From the NCBI GenBank assembly GCA_001534745.1, contig CP013997.1, forward strand, positions 1,364,001-1,428,000: DNA of 64,000 nt. Direction: 5' to 3'. This document shows, in pieces, positions 15,675 through 25,810 of the stretch. Position numbers and translations under genes: made by a program. This DNA comes from Pseudomonas monteilii. Lineage in GTDB: Bacteria; Pseudomonadota; Gammaproteobacteria; Pseudomonadales; Pseudomonadaceae. The notes below the pieces were generated by a model that made no database searches, was not told the origin of the DNA, and worked only from the letters and a program-made list of their open reading frames with translations. Numbering within the stretch: position 1 is the stretch's first letter; each line of letters starts with the position of its first letter.

Positions 15675-18600
15675 ATGATCGCCCCATTGCAGCCCCAGCC
15701 TTCCGCCGCCCGCTACACGGACTTCCTCGAGGCCCTGCGCGGCAGTGGCTTCCGTGGGCAGATCAGTGCCGATTACGGCACCCGTACGGTGCTCGCCACC
15801 GACAACTCGATCTACCAGCGCCTGCCCCAGGCCGCCGTGTTCCCGGTGGATGCCGACGACGTAGCCCGCATCGCCACGCTCATGGGCGAAGCGCGCTTTC
15901 GCCAGGTCGTGCTCACACCCCGCGGCGGTGGCACGGGCACCAACGGCCAGTCGCTGACCGACGGGATCGTCGTCGACCTGTCGCGGCACATGAACACGAT
16001 TCTCGAGATCAACGTCGAGCAGCGCTGGGTCAGGGTCCAGGCGGGCGTGGTCAAGGACCAGCTCAACGCTGCCCTCAAGCCCCATGGCTTGTTCTTCGCC
16101 CCTGAGCTGTCCACCTCCAACCGCGCGACCATCGGCGGCATGATCAACACCGATGCCAGCGGCCAGGGCAGCTGCACCTACGGCAAGACCCGCGACCATG
16201 TGCTGGAGCTGCACAGCGTGCTGCTGGGCGGCGAGCGGCTGCACAGTCTGCCGATCGACGACGCGGCCCTCGACCAGGCCTGCGCCGCGCCGGGGCGCGT
16301 GGGCGAGGTCTACCGCACGGCCCGTGACATCCAGCAGCACCAGGCCGAGCTGATCGAGCGCACCTTTCCGACACTCAACCGCTGCCTGACCGGTTATGAC
16401 CTGGCGCACCTGCGCGACGAACAGGGGCGCTTCAACCTCAACAGTGTGCTGTGCGGCGCCGAGGGGTCGCTCGGCTATGTGGTCGAGGCCAAGCTCAACG
16501 TTCTGCCGATCCCGCGCTATGCGGTGCTGGTCAACGTGCGCTACGCCAGCTTCATGGAAGCCCTGCGCGATGCCAACGCCCTGATGGCGCTCAAGCCGCT
16601 GTCGATCGAGACGGTCGATTCCAAGGTGCTGAAGCTGGCCATGCAGGACATCGTCTGGGACAGCGTCGCCGAGTACTTCCCCACCGACGCCGAGCGTCCG
16701 ACCCTGGGCATCAACCTGGTGGAGTTCTGCGGGGACGCGCCGGATGAGGTCAACGCCCGGGTCCTGGCCTTCATCGAACACCTGCGGGCCGACACCAGCG
16801 TCGAGCGCCTCGGCCACACCTTGGCCGAGGGCGCGGCGGCCGTGAGCCGGGTCTATGCCATGCGCAAACGCTCGGTCGGGCTACTGGGCAACGTCGAAGG
16901 CGAGGTCCGGCCCCAGCCGTTCGTGGAAGACACTGCCGTGCCGCCGGAGCGCCTGGCCGATTACATCGCCGAGTTCCGCGCGCTGCTCGATGGCCATGGC
17001 CTGGCCTATGGCATGTTCGGCCACGTCGATGCCGGCGTGCTGCACGTGCGCCCGGCGCTGGACATGAAGGATCCGGCCCAGGCCGCCCTGGTCAAGCCGA
17101 TTTCCGACGCCGTGGCCGAACTGACGCAGCGCTATGGCGGCCTGCTGTGGGGCGAGCATGGCAAGGGCCTGCGTTCGGAGTACGTGCCGGGTTACTTCGA
17201 CGAGCTGTACCCGGCGCTGCAGCGCATCAAGGGTGCGTTCGACCCGCACAACCAGCTCAACCCCGGCAAGATCTGCACACCGCCCGACAGTGCCGACGGC
17301 CTGACGCCGGTCGACGGGGTGACCTTGCGTGGCGAACTGGACCGCACCATCGATGAGCGGGTCTGGCAGAGCTTCGGCAGTGCGGTGCACTGCAACGGCA
17401 ATGGCGCCTGCTACAACTACGACCCGGACGACGCCATGTGTCCGTCCTGGAAGGCCACCCGCGAGCGCCGTCACTCGCCCAAGGGGCGCGCGTCGCTGAT
17501 CCGCGAATGGCTGCGCCTGCAGGGCGCTGCCGATATCGATGTGCTGGCCCCGGCACGTACCCCGATGGCCTGGCTCAAGGGGCTGCCGGCCCGGTTGCGC
17601 AACAGCCGTGCGCAACGCCAGGGCCAGGCGGACTTCTCCCATGAGGTCTATGACGCCATGGCCGGATGCCTGGCGTGCAAGTCGTGCGCCGGGCAGTGCC
17701 CGATCAAGGTCAACGTGCCGGATTTCCGTTCGCGCTTTCTCGAGCTGTACCACGGTCGCTATCAGCGCCCGCTGCGCGACTACCTGATCGGCTCGCTGGA
17801 GTTCACCTTGCCGTACCTGGCCCATGCGCCAGGGCTGTACAACGCGGTGATGGGGTCGCGCTGGGTCAACCGCCTGCTGGCGGACCAGGTCGGCATGGTC
17901 GACAGCCCGCTGATCAGTCGCTTCGACCTGCAGCGCACGCTGACGCGCTGCCGGGTCGGCACGGCCAGCGTACCGGCTTTGCGCGAGCTGACGCCTGCCC
18001 AGCGTGAACGCAGCCTGGTACTGGTACAGGATGCCTTCACCCGCTATTTCGAGACGCCGCTGCTGGCCGCCTTCATCGACCTGGCACACCGGCTGGGGTA
18101 TCGCGTGTTCCTGGCGCCTTATAGCGCCAACGGCAAGCCCCTGCACGTGCAAGGGTTCCTCGGTGCCTTCGCCAAGGCTGCGATCCGCAACGCCGGCCAG
18201 CTCAAGGCGCTCGCCGACTGTGGCGTGCCGCTGGTGGGGCTGGACCCGGCGATGACCTTGGTGTATCGCCAGGAATACCTGAAAGTCCCTGGCCTGGAGG
18301 AAGGGCCCAAGGTCCTGCTGCCGCAGGAGTGGCTGATCGACGCATTGCCCGCGGGTTCGGGCGAGGCAACGGGGACCTTCCGGTTGATGGCGCATTGCAC
18401 CGAAAAGACCAACGTGCCGGCCAGCACCCGCCAGTGGGAGCAGGTGTTCCAGCGTCTGGGGCTGACCTTGGTGACCGAGGCGACCGGTTGCTGTGGCATG
18501 TCGGGGACCTATGGCCACGAGGCACGCAACCAGCAGACCTCGCGGACGATCTTCGAACAGTCCTGGGCGACCAAGCTGGACAAGGCGGGCGAGCCTCTGG

Positions 18601-18695
18601 CGACTGGTTATTCGTGCCGTAGCCAGGTGAAGCGGCTGGCGGAGCGTCGCCTGCGGCATCCGTTGGAGGTGGTGCTGGAGCAGGTGGCGCGGTGA
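15675..18695 (+). CDS. ydiJ: FAD-linked and Fe-S oxidoreductase, YdiJ-type D-2-hydroxyglutarate dehydrogenase
   Basis: 1006 residues, a fusion typical of YdiJ (about 1018 in E. coli), which oxidises D-2-hydroxyglutarate. Domain order: FAD-binding PCMH domain (about 40-270; TPRGGGTGTNGQSL near 78-91 and FAPELSTSNRATIGGMINTD near 140-160), C-terminal FAD-oxidase cap (to about 540, with GEHGKGLRSEYVPG near 495), then an Fe-S module with CNGNGACYNYDPDDAMCPS (about 575-593) and CLACKSCAGQCP (about 665), and CCG-type domains (HCTEKTN; TGCCGMSGTYGHE near 938). All ligands look intact. In serine biosynthesis this enzyme recycles D-2HG made by SerA. It is divergent from a LysR gene; downstream lies a REP-filled gap. 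Confidence 0.88.
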   Translation: MIAPLQPQPSAARYTDFLEALRGSGFRGQISADYGTRTVLATDNSIYQRLPQAAVFPVDADDVARIATLMGEARFRQVVLTPRGGGTGTNGQSLTDGIVVDLSRHMNTILEINVEQRWVRVQAGVVKDQLNAALKPHGLFFAPELSTSNRATIGGMINTDASGQGSCTYGKTRDHVLELHSVLLGGERLHSLPIDDAALDQACAAPGRVGEVYRTARDIQQHQAELIERTFPTLNRCLTGYDLAHLRDEQGRFNLNSVLCGAEGSLGYVVEAKLNVLPIPRYAVLVNVRYASFMEALRDANALMALKPLSIETVDSKVLKLAMQDIVWDSVAEYFPTDAERPTLGINLVEFCGDAPDEVNARVLAFIEHLRADTSVERLGHTLAEGAAAVSRVYAMRKRSVGLLGNVEGEVRPQPFVEDTAVPPERLADYIAEFRALLDGHGLAYGMFGHVDAGVLHVRPALDMKDPAQAALVKPISDAVAELTQRYGGLLWGEHGKGLRSEYVPGYFDELYPALQRIKGAFDPHNQLNPGKICTPPDSADGLTPVDGVTLRGELDRTIDERVWQSFGSAVHCNGNGACYNYDPDDAMCPSWKATRERRHSPKGRASLIREWLRLQGAADIDVLAPARTPMAWLKGLPARLRNSRAQRQGQADFSHEVYDAMAGCLACKSCAGQCPIKVNVPDFRSRFLELYHGRYQRPLRDYLIGSLEFTLPYLAHAPGLYNAVMGSRWVNRLLADQVGMVDSPLISRFDLQRTLTRCRVGTASVPALRELTPAQRERSLVLVQDAFTRYFETPLLAAFIDLAHRLGYRVFLAPYSANGKPLHVQGFLGAFAKAAIRNAGQLKALADCGVPLVGLDPAMTLVYRQEYLKVPGLEEGPKVLLPQEWLIDALPAGSGEATGTFRLMAHCTEKTNVPASTRQWEQVFQRLGLTLVTEATGCCGMSGTYGHEARNQQTSRTIFEQSWATKLDKAGEPLATGYSCRSQVKRLAERRLRHPLEVVLEQVAR

Positions 18696-18754
18696 GCCGG
18701 CAGGCTCGAGCAGGGAATCGCTGCCACCCATCGGCACGATGACCGCTCTTCCAC

Positions 18755-19022
18755 TTGTGGGAGCGAGCTTGCCTGCGATGCAGGGGGCGCCTGATCGGGC
18801 GCTATCGCTGGCAAGCCAGCTCCCACAGGTCCCGGTTCCACACGGGCATCGGCGTGATGATCGCCTTCCTGTGAGGGCTTGCCTGTAATGCAGGCGGCGC
18901 CTGATCGGGCGCTATCGCTGGCAAGCCAGCTCCCACAGGTCCGGGTTCCACACGGGCATCGGTGTGATGATCATCTTCCTCTACAGGTTCCGATTCCATA
19001 CAGGTATCGGCGTGATGATCGC
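18755..19022. repeat. REP cluster with 110-bp tandem units
   Basis: CTGATCGGGC and the following CTATCGCTGGCAAGCCAGCT occur at 18791 and again at 18901, a 110-bp period. A third, partial unit (GATTCCATACAGGTATCGGC and following) ends near 19022. Each full unit holds two opposed REPs. Confidence 0.75.
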
Positions 19023-19028
19023 CCTCCT

Positions 19029-19190
19029 GTGGGAGCAACTGTCTTTTTCTACTCGGTACATGCCCGACCGCATGGGCTTATAGGTGGGCCCTACGGGCCC
19101 AATCGCGGCACTGGGGCCGCTCCTACACCCGTAGTTACATCGCAGTGGTGCAGGCGATCGCGGTACTGTGGGAGCGGGCTTGCCCGCGAT
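19029..19190. repeat. Further REP-like elements
   Basis: In order: GTGGGAGCAACTGTCTTTTT (19029-19075, relative of 12683-12730), a GGGCCCTACGGGCCCAATCG element (19085-19138, relative of 3700-3752), and a standard REP, CTGTGGGAGCGGGCTTGCCC, at 19166-19190. The gap 18696-19305 holds only repeats. Confidence 0.65.
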
Positions 19191-19305
19191 GAGGGCGGTA
19201 CAGGCATCACAGCTCTCGAGTCCGAGTGGGCTCAAGTTGCGGAGGGCTTAATACTTCGCTTCCTGAGTCGGCAGCCGACCACGGCTCACCGGGAAGCAAC
19301 CTCCG

Positions 19306-19431
19306 TCAGCCCTGATCGGCCTCGGCAGCGCACTCATCATCCTGCTCGGCATTCGGTGTCGGCTCTGGCGCGGTGTCCAGGGGGGTGTCCGGCGTGAGGC
19401 GGGGGAAGGGGAAATTGGGGATCTCATGCAT
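19306..19431 (-). CDS. Small acidic hypothetical protein
   Basis: A possible 41-residue protein starting MHEIPNFPFPRLTPDTPLD and ending in an acidic EQDDECAAEADQG tail. An ATG at 19431 follows GAGGA about 9 nt upstream. It lies downstream of phhB on the same strand. I do not recognise a family, and the proline-rich, acidic composition suggests an unstructured peptide. It could equally be a chance frame in GC-rich sequence. Confidence 0.3.
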   Translation of the reverse strand: MHEIPNFPFPRLTPDTPLDTAPEPTPNAEQDDECAAEADQG

Positions 19432-19574
19432 CGCATCGTTCCTCGCGAAGGGAAGGGAAGCCTGCGCCTGGCGCAGCTCGAACAAGCCTGACCAGGGTAC
19501 AGGAACGCGGATGACAGTTTGACAACGGTTCGCCCCGGCGCCCTGTAAGCGTTCGATCAGCGAACCGTTTCGTC

Positions 19575-19934
19575 TCAGGGCCTGAGGCCTTCGGCCCCCC
19601 GGGCCACGGTGTCCGTGCGCGCAGCCATGACGAAGTCGTTGCGGTGCAGGCCCTTGATCGAATGGCTCCACCAGGTCACCGTGACCTTGCCCCACTCGGT
19701 CAAGAGCCCAGGATGATGGCCTTCCTCCTCGGCGATCGCCCCCACGGCATTGGTGAAAGCCAGGGCGTGCCGGAAGTTGCCGAAGCGGAACACGCGCTCC
19801 AGTTGCAGCACGCCGTCCCGGGTCTCGATGTTCCAATCGGGAATCTCCCGGATCAGGACGGCCAGTTCTTCGTCGCTGACCTTCGGCGCATCGGCGCGAC
19901 AGGCTTCGCAGTGGGCTTGGTTCAGGGTGGTCAT
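19575..19934 (-). CDS. phhB: Pterin-4a-carbinolamine dehydratase
   Basis: 119-residue PCD/DCoH protein. It dehydrates 4a-hydroxytetrahydrobiopterin formed by phenylalanine hydroxylase, recycling the cofactor. Active-site histidines are present: H73-H74 in EEEGHHPGL and H91 in [13 protein letters not shown]. The N-terminus has a CEAC motif (residues 9-12). It follows phhA on the same strand with a 42-bp gap, the conserved phhAB arrangement. The phhC aminotransferase gene present in P. aeruginosa does not follow here. Confidence 0.94.
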   Translation of the reverse strand: MTTLNQAHCEACRADAPKVSDEELAVLIREIPDWNIETRDGVLQLERVFRFGNFRHALAFTNAVGAIAEEEGHHPGLLTEWGKVTVTWWSHSIKGLHRNDFVMAARTDTVARGAEGLRP

Positions 19935-19976
19935 GGTCAGGCTCCATTGACTGAAAGGGATGGGGCACCGGTAGGT

Positions 19977-20762
19977 TCAGGCGGCCTTGGGCGGAAATTT
20001 CGGCGCATGCAGGCCCAGGGCCATGGCGTGATGCACCATCGCCATGATGTCTTCGTGGGCCAGGTCGAACAGGCGCTTGAGCCGAGGCAGCACGAAGTAC
20101 ACCGGCTGCAGGATGTCGATACGATACGGCGTGCGCATGGCCTCGACCGGGTCGAAGACCTGATGCTCGGGCGCGTCCGACAAGCTGTAGAGGGTCTCCT
20201 TCGGCGAAGACAGGATGCCGCCGCCATAGACGCGGCGCCCGGCAGGCGTGTCCAGCAGACCGAACTCGATGGTCATCCAGTACAGCCGCGCCAGGTAGAC
20301 CCGTTCCTGCTTGCTGGCCGCCAGGCCCAGCTTGCCGTAGGTATGGGTAAAGGCAGCGAACCAGGGGTTGGTCAGCAACGGGCAGTGGCCGAAGATTTCA
20401 TGGAAGATGTCCGGCTCCTGGAGGTAATCCAGCTCTTCAGGCGTGCGGATGAAGGTGGCGACCGGGAAACGCTTGCTCGCCAGCAGCTCGAAGAAGGTCT
20501 GGAAGGGAATCAGCGCCGGCACCCGTGCCACCTGCCAGCCGGTGGTCGCCGCCAGGACCTTGTTGATCTCGCCCAGTTGCGGCACCCGGTCGTGGGGCAG
20601 TGCCAGCTGCTCGATGCCGTCGAGGTATTCCTCACATGCGCGGCCCTCAATGAGCTTTAACTGCCGTTCGACCAGGGTATGCCAGACCTCGTGGTCCTGC
20701 GCCGGATAGTCGATGAAACCGCGCGCGTCAGGGGTGCGCGCCACGTATTGCGTCTGGGTCAT
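19977..20762 (-). CDS. phhA: Phenylalanine 4-monooxygenase
   Basis: 261-residue non-haem iron, tetrahydropterin-dependent hydroxylase converting phenylalanine to tyrosine. The facial-triad ligands H121, H126 and E166 are present (DIFHEIFGHCP; YWMTIEFGL), as is the pterin-binding loop region near LGEINKVL. The length equals other bacterial PhhA. ATG at 20762 with AGAG upstream is chosen; the longer frame to 20987 runs into the regulatory gap. The gene heads phhAB. The sigma-54-dependent activator gene phhR, usually adjacent in Pseudomonas, is not present in the gap or beside it. Confidence 0.95.
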   Translation of the reverse strand: MTQTQYVARTPDARGFIDYPAQDHEVWHTLVERQLKLIEGRACEEYLDGIEQLALPHDRVPQLGEINKVLAATTGWQVARVPALIPFQTFFELLASKRFPVATFIRTPEELDYLQEPDIFHEIFGHCPLLTNPWFAAFTHTYGKLGLAASKQERVYLARLYWMTIEFGLLDTPAGRRVYGGGILSSPKETLYSLSDAPEHQVFDPVEAMRTPYRIDILQPVYFVLPRLKRLFDLAHEDIMAMVHHAMALGLHAPKFPPKAA

Positions 20763-21091
20763 GGTGCTCTCCAAGGGATGAGCCTGTTCTTGTTGTCGAT
20801 GACTGTCGAACAGTAGACCGCAAGGCGCGCACGTCTTTCCAGTGGATTCGGCCGAGCAGGGCAAAGCGTCGTGCACTCTGACGGAAGCATCGCCTGAAGC
20901 GGGCGATGAACGGTTCGGAAGGATCAGGCCGAGGGGCATTTTTGGTAGCGTGGCGCTGGGATTACACATGAAGAAACATGACCTCACTCAAAGAGCAAAG
21001 TCATGTTTCAACGTGAACATCACATGAAGTATCCGTGAGGGCAAATGCGCCGCTGCTTATTCACGGTACATGGAATGCTTATTGAAAGCCC
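20763..21091. other. Gene-free gap upstream of phhA
   Basis: 329 bp with no convincing coding frame. It holds a 5-3-5 inverted repeat ACTGTCGAACAGT (20802-20814) and a longer perfect inverted repeat at 20973-21009, described separately. No match to a TGTAAA-N6-TTTACA PhhR-type site was found by eye. Confidence 0.5.
20973..21009. promoter_or_regulatory. Perfect 10-bp inverted repeat upstream of phhA
   Basis: GAAACATGAC at 20973-20982 and GTCATGTTTC at 21000-21009 are exact inverted copies separated by 17 bp. They could be an operator or a hairpin. The surrounding sequence is AT-richer than the genes. It lies about 210 bp upstream of the phhA start. Confidence 0.45.
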
Positions 21092-21349
21092 TCAACCGTT
21101 GGAACACCCATTGCCCATCACTTGATATTCGAGAATATGGCGATGGCCGCCGGAGTCTTCATACGTCATGCGCGTCGGGACTACCGCGCAGACGTTCGGA
21201 ATCGGGCTCATCGACAGCACGCGTGCGATGTCCAGGGGCTCGTTGTAGTGATAGTGCTCGACCGGAATCTGCCCGGTGGCCGTCGGTGCTTCATCGGCCA
21301 TCGCCGCGCCGCACAAGCCACCCAGCATCAACACCAGTAACGCTTTCAT
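21092..21349 (-). CDS. Periplasmic DUF2790 protein
   Basis: 85 residues with a signal peptide (MKALLVLMLGGLCGAAMA, about 1-18) and a DUF2790 domain: HYNEPLDIARVLSMSPIPNVCAVV then MTYEDSGGHRHILEYQVMGNGC. Two cysteines in the mature part could form a disulphide. The family is small, exported and common in Pseudomonas; its function is unknown. ATG at 21349 is chosen because it starts the signal peptide; an upstream in-frame start would bury it. Confidence 0.8.
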   Translation of the reverse strand: MKALLVLMLGGLCGAAMADEAPTATGQIPVEHYHYNEPLDIARVLSMSPIPNVCAVVPTRMTYEDSGGHRHILEYQVMGNGCSNG

Positions 21350-21751
21350 CTTCGTTTCACCTGTTCGAGGTCGTAGGAGGGCGCGCGATCGCCAAGGCAC
21401 CGCGTCATAAAGCCCGGTCTGCGTATATGTCATGTCATCGTCATCACGATCGCCCGCGTGGAGGCCAGCGTGTCACAGTTCATGATGAGCGCGAGTTGAA
21501 GTGTTCAAACGGCGTTTCCTGCCGTCGTGAAAAAGTCTACGGCCGCGCCGGAAGAAGAAACAGCGCCACTTTTGATAAAGTCTTTTGCAACTTTGCGCAG
21601 GTCCGCTGTGTACGCGGACATCGTGCTTGGGTCGAGCGACCCGGTGCTGCGCTGGCGTGAAGCTTTACTACCAATGTCGAATGGCCGGCCGCGCTGCGCT
21701 ACAGTTACAAACGGTCCCATACAAAAACAACGATGACACCGAGGTAACAAG
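21350..21751. other. Gene-free gap upstream of acsA
   Basis: About 400 bp without a believable gene. It contains two close inverted repeats just upstream of acsA: GTCCGC-7 nt-GCGGAC at 21601-21619 and GGGTCG-AG-CGACCC at 21629-21642. These could be regulator sites for acetate metabolism. The short frame at 21527-21736 has no family resemblance. Confidence 0.4.
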
Positions 21752-23707
<1,956 letters not shown>

Positions 23708-23719
23708 CCGCCCAGGTCT

Positions 23720-23765
23720 TGTGCGCTGAAAGGCCGGACACCCTGTGCGGCGCTTTCAGCGCACA
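23720..23765 (+). terminator. Stem-loop after acsA
   Basis: Perfect 13-bp arms TGTGCGCTGAAAG and CTTTCAGCGCACA enclose a 20-nt loop just after the acsA stop. No T-run follows, so it may act as an RNA-stabilising hairpin or Rho-assisted end. Confidence 0.5.
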
Positions 23766-24071
23766 GGGTGCTGCGCCACCTTGCGCTGCAGGCAGGCTTC
23801 GACCCCTCGACGGCCCTGCATGAACACCCGCCTGCCCACCGTCACCGACCTCTGCACCCGAACGGGGCCTTTGGAAACGCCAGGGCGCCAGACAGGCGCA
23901 CCTTCCCACGATCTGACCTTCGATCACATCTCAGACTTGCCGTAGCACAAGGGTTTGCGAATAATAGGCCCGCTTATTGCTTTAGTACTGGGTTGGATTC
24001 CGTCGCTTCTGCACATGTGTTTGAAGTTGTCAATAGAGCTGGATGCCGTTTTTGGTGCTTTTGTAAGTAGT

Positions 24072-24114
24072 TGTCGCTTTGAAGAAATTTCGACGACTCG
24101 CCTGCCGTTAGAAT
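24072..24114 (+). promoter_or_regulatory. Candidate ArgR half-site and promoter for the aot operon
   Basis: TGTCGC-N8-AA at 24072-24087 matches the published Pseudomonas ArgR half-site pattern; the expected second half-site 21 bp downstream is poor. TAGAAT at 24109-24114 could be the -10 box, which would place the half-site at or just above the -35 region, as expected for an activator. Confidence 0.4.
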
Positions 24115-24235
24115 GCCAGCCACGCGCTCGTGACCCAGGATCCGCTCCTGACGCCGAGTGGCTCGCATTGTCACCCTTCGCCTAGCGGGCAGTAGTACCC
24201 CTGCCTTTTATTGCCTGTACCGATGGAGCTACCCG

Positions 24236-25036
24236 ATGAAGAAACTCGCACTGCTTGGCGCCCTGGCGCTGTCCGCGTTTTCCCTGGTATCGCTGGCCGA
24301 TGAAAAACCGTTGAAGATCGGCATCGAGGCCGCCTACCCACCGTTCGCCTTCAAGCAGCCCGATGGCAGCCTGGCGGGCTTCGACTATGACATCGGCAAC
24401 GCCCTGTGCGAGCAGCTCAAGGCCAAGTGCACCTGGGTCGAGCAGGAATTCGACGGTCTGATCCCGGCGCTCAAGGTGCGCAAGATCGACGCCATCCTGT
24501 CGTCGATGTCCATCACCGAGGACCGCAAGAAGTCCGTGGACTTCACCAAGCGCTACTACCTCACGCCAGCGCGCCTGGTGATGAAGGACGGCGTCACCGT
24601 GAGCGAAGACCTGCACGAGCTGTCGGGCAAGAAGATCGGTGTGCAGCGCGGCTCCATCCACGACCGCTTCGCCAAGGAAGTGCTCGCGGCCAAGGGCGCG
24701 ACCGTGGTGCCGTACGGCACCCAGAACGAAATCTACCTGGACGTCGCCGCTGGCCGGCTCGACGGTACCGTGGCCGATGCCACCCTGCTGGAAGACGGTT
24801 TCCTCAAGACCGACGCGGGCAAGGGCTATGCCTTCGTCGGTCCGGCCTTCACCGACGCCAAGTACTTCGGTGACGGCATCGGCATCGCCGTGCGCAAGGG
24901 CGACGACGCCAACCGCGAACGCCTGAACGGCGCCATCGACGCCATTCGCGCCAGCGGCAAGTACAAGGAAATTCAGGACAAGTACTTCAACTTCGACATC
25001 TACGGTCCGGACGACAAGGCCCAGGCCGCGCAATAA
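24236..25036 (+). CDS. aotJ: Basic amino acid ABC transporter substrate-binding protein
   Basis: 266 residues, family 3 periplasmic binding protein for lysine/arginine/ornithine or histidine (ArgT/HisJ/AotJ type). Signal peptide about 1-22 (ends SLVSLA before DEKPLKIG). Ligand-site signature residues are visible: [41 protein letters not shown] and [10 protein letters not shown]. It heads a five-gene operon with two permeases, an ATPase and the ArgR regulator, as in the P. aeruginosa arginine/ornithine uptake locus but without aotO. A partial terminator after this gene probably makes its product more abundant than the membrane subunits. Confidence 0.9.
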   Translation: MKKLALLGALALSAFSLVSLADEKPLKIGIEAAYPPFAFKQPDGSLAGFDYDIGNALCEQLKAKCTWVEQEFDGLIPALKVRKIDAILSSMSITEDRKKSVDFTKRYYLTPARLVMKDGVTVSEDLHELSGKKIGVQRGSIHDRFAKEVLAAKGATVVPYGTQNEIYLDVAAGRLDGTVADATLLEDGFLKTDAGKGYAFVGPAFTDAKYFGDGIGIAVRKGDDANRERLNGAIDAIRASGKYKEIQDKYFNFDIYGPDDKAQAAQ

Positions 25037-25055
25037 CCACTCGCTACATCCTGCA

Positions 25056-25095
25056 ATGGTGCAAACGGCGGCGCGCTGCGGTTTGCACCATTTTT
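25056..25095 (+). terminator. Partial terminator between aotJ and aotQ
   Basis: Perfect 11-bp arms ATGGTGCAAAC and GTTTGCACCAT enclose 14 nt and are followed by TTTTC. Such hairpins after binding-protein genes commonly lower expression of the downstream membrane genes. Confidence 0.65.
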
Positions 25096-25120
25096 CATTT
25101 TCAAGGTCGAGGACCTCATC

Positions 25121-25810
25121 ATGTTGAAAGGCTACGGGGCAGTCATCCTCGACGGAGCCTGGCTGACGCTGCAGCTTGCGCTGTCCTCCATGGCCCTGGC
25201 CATCGTGCTGGGCCTCATCGGCGTCGCCCTGCGGCTGTCGCCGGTACGTTGGCTCGCCTGGCTGGGCGATGTGTATTCCACGGTGGTGCGCGGCATCCCG
25301 GACCTGGTCCTGATCCTGCTGATCTTCTACGGTGGCCAGGACGTCATCAACCGCGTGGCGCCCTTGGTGGGCTACGACGACTACATCGACATCAACCCCA
25401 TGGTCGCTGGCATCGGTACCCTGGGCTTCATCTTCGGCGCCTACCTGTCGGAAACCTTCCGTGGGGCCTTCCTCGGCATTCCCAAGGGGCAGGCCGAGGC
25501 GGGCGCGGCCTACGGCATGAGCGCGCGCCAGGTATTCTTCCGCATCATGGTGCCGCAGATGGTGCGCCTGGCCATACCGGGCTTCACCAACAACTGGCTG
25601 GTTCTGACCAAGGCCACCGCGCTGATCTCGATCGTCGGGCTGCAGGACATGATGTTCAAGGCCAAGCAGGCGGCCGATGCCACGCGCGAGCCGTTCACCT
25701 TCTTCCTGGCCGTGGCAGCGCTGTACCTGGTGATCACCAGCGTCTCGCTGCTGGCCCTCAAGCAACTGGAGAAACGGTACTCGGTGGGCGTCAAGGTGGC
25801 TGAACTATGA
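25121..25810 (+). CDS. aotQ: Basic amino acid ABC transporter permease (HisQ-type)
   Basis: 229-residue inner membrane permease with about five hydrophobic helices and the EAA loop (GQAEAGAAYGMSARQVFFRIMVPQ-like, about 125-148) that contacts the ATPase. The N-terminal LKGYGAVILDGAWLTLQLALSS start is typical of HisQ/ArgQ proteins. The start codon lies 84 bp after the binding-protein gene, beyond a partial terminator. Its stop overlaps the next permease start by 4 bp (ATGA), so the two subunits are translationally coupled, as expected for a heterodimeric channel. Confidence 0.9.
   Translation: MLKGYGAVILDGAWLTLQLALSSMALAIVLGLIGVALRLSPVRWLAWLGDVYSTVVRGIPDLVLILLIFYGGQDVINRVAPLVGYDDYIDINPMVAGIGTLGFIFGAYLSETFRGAFLGIPKGQAEAGAAYGMSARQVFFRIMVPQMVRLAIPGFTNNWLVLTKATALISIVGLQDMMFKAKQAADATREPFTFFLAVAALYLVITSVSLLALKQLEKRYSVGVKVAEL

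Larger units (their letters stand above)
23708..24235. other. Gap between acsA and the aot operon
   Basis: 528 bp. The first part has the acsA stem-loop. From about 23945 the sequence becomes noticeably richer in A and T and contains the candidate aot promoter and ArgR half-site. No believable gene is seen. Confidence 0.5.

Noticed and set aside
21527..21736. 69-codon frame just upstream of acsA
   Set aside because: No family resemblance or ribosome-binding site, and it covers the inverted repeats likely to be regulatory.
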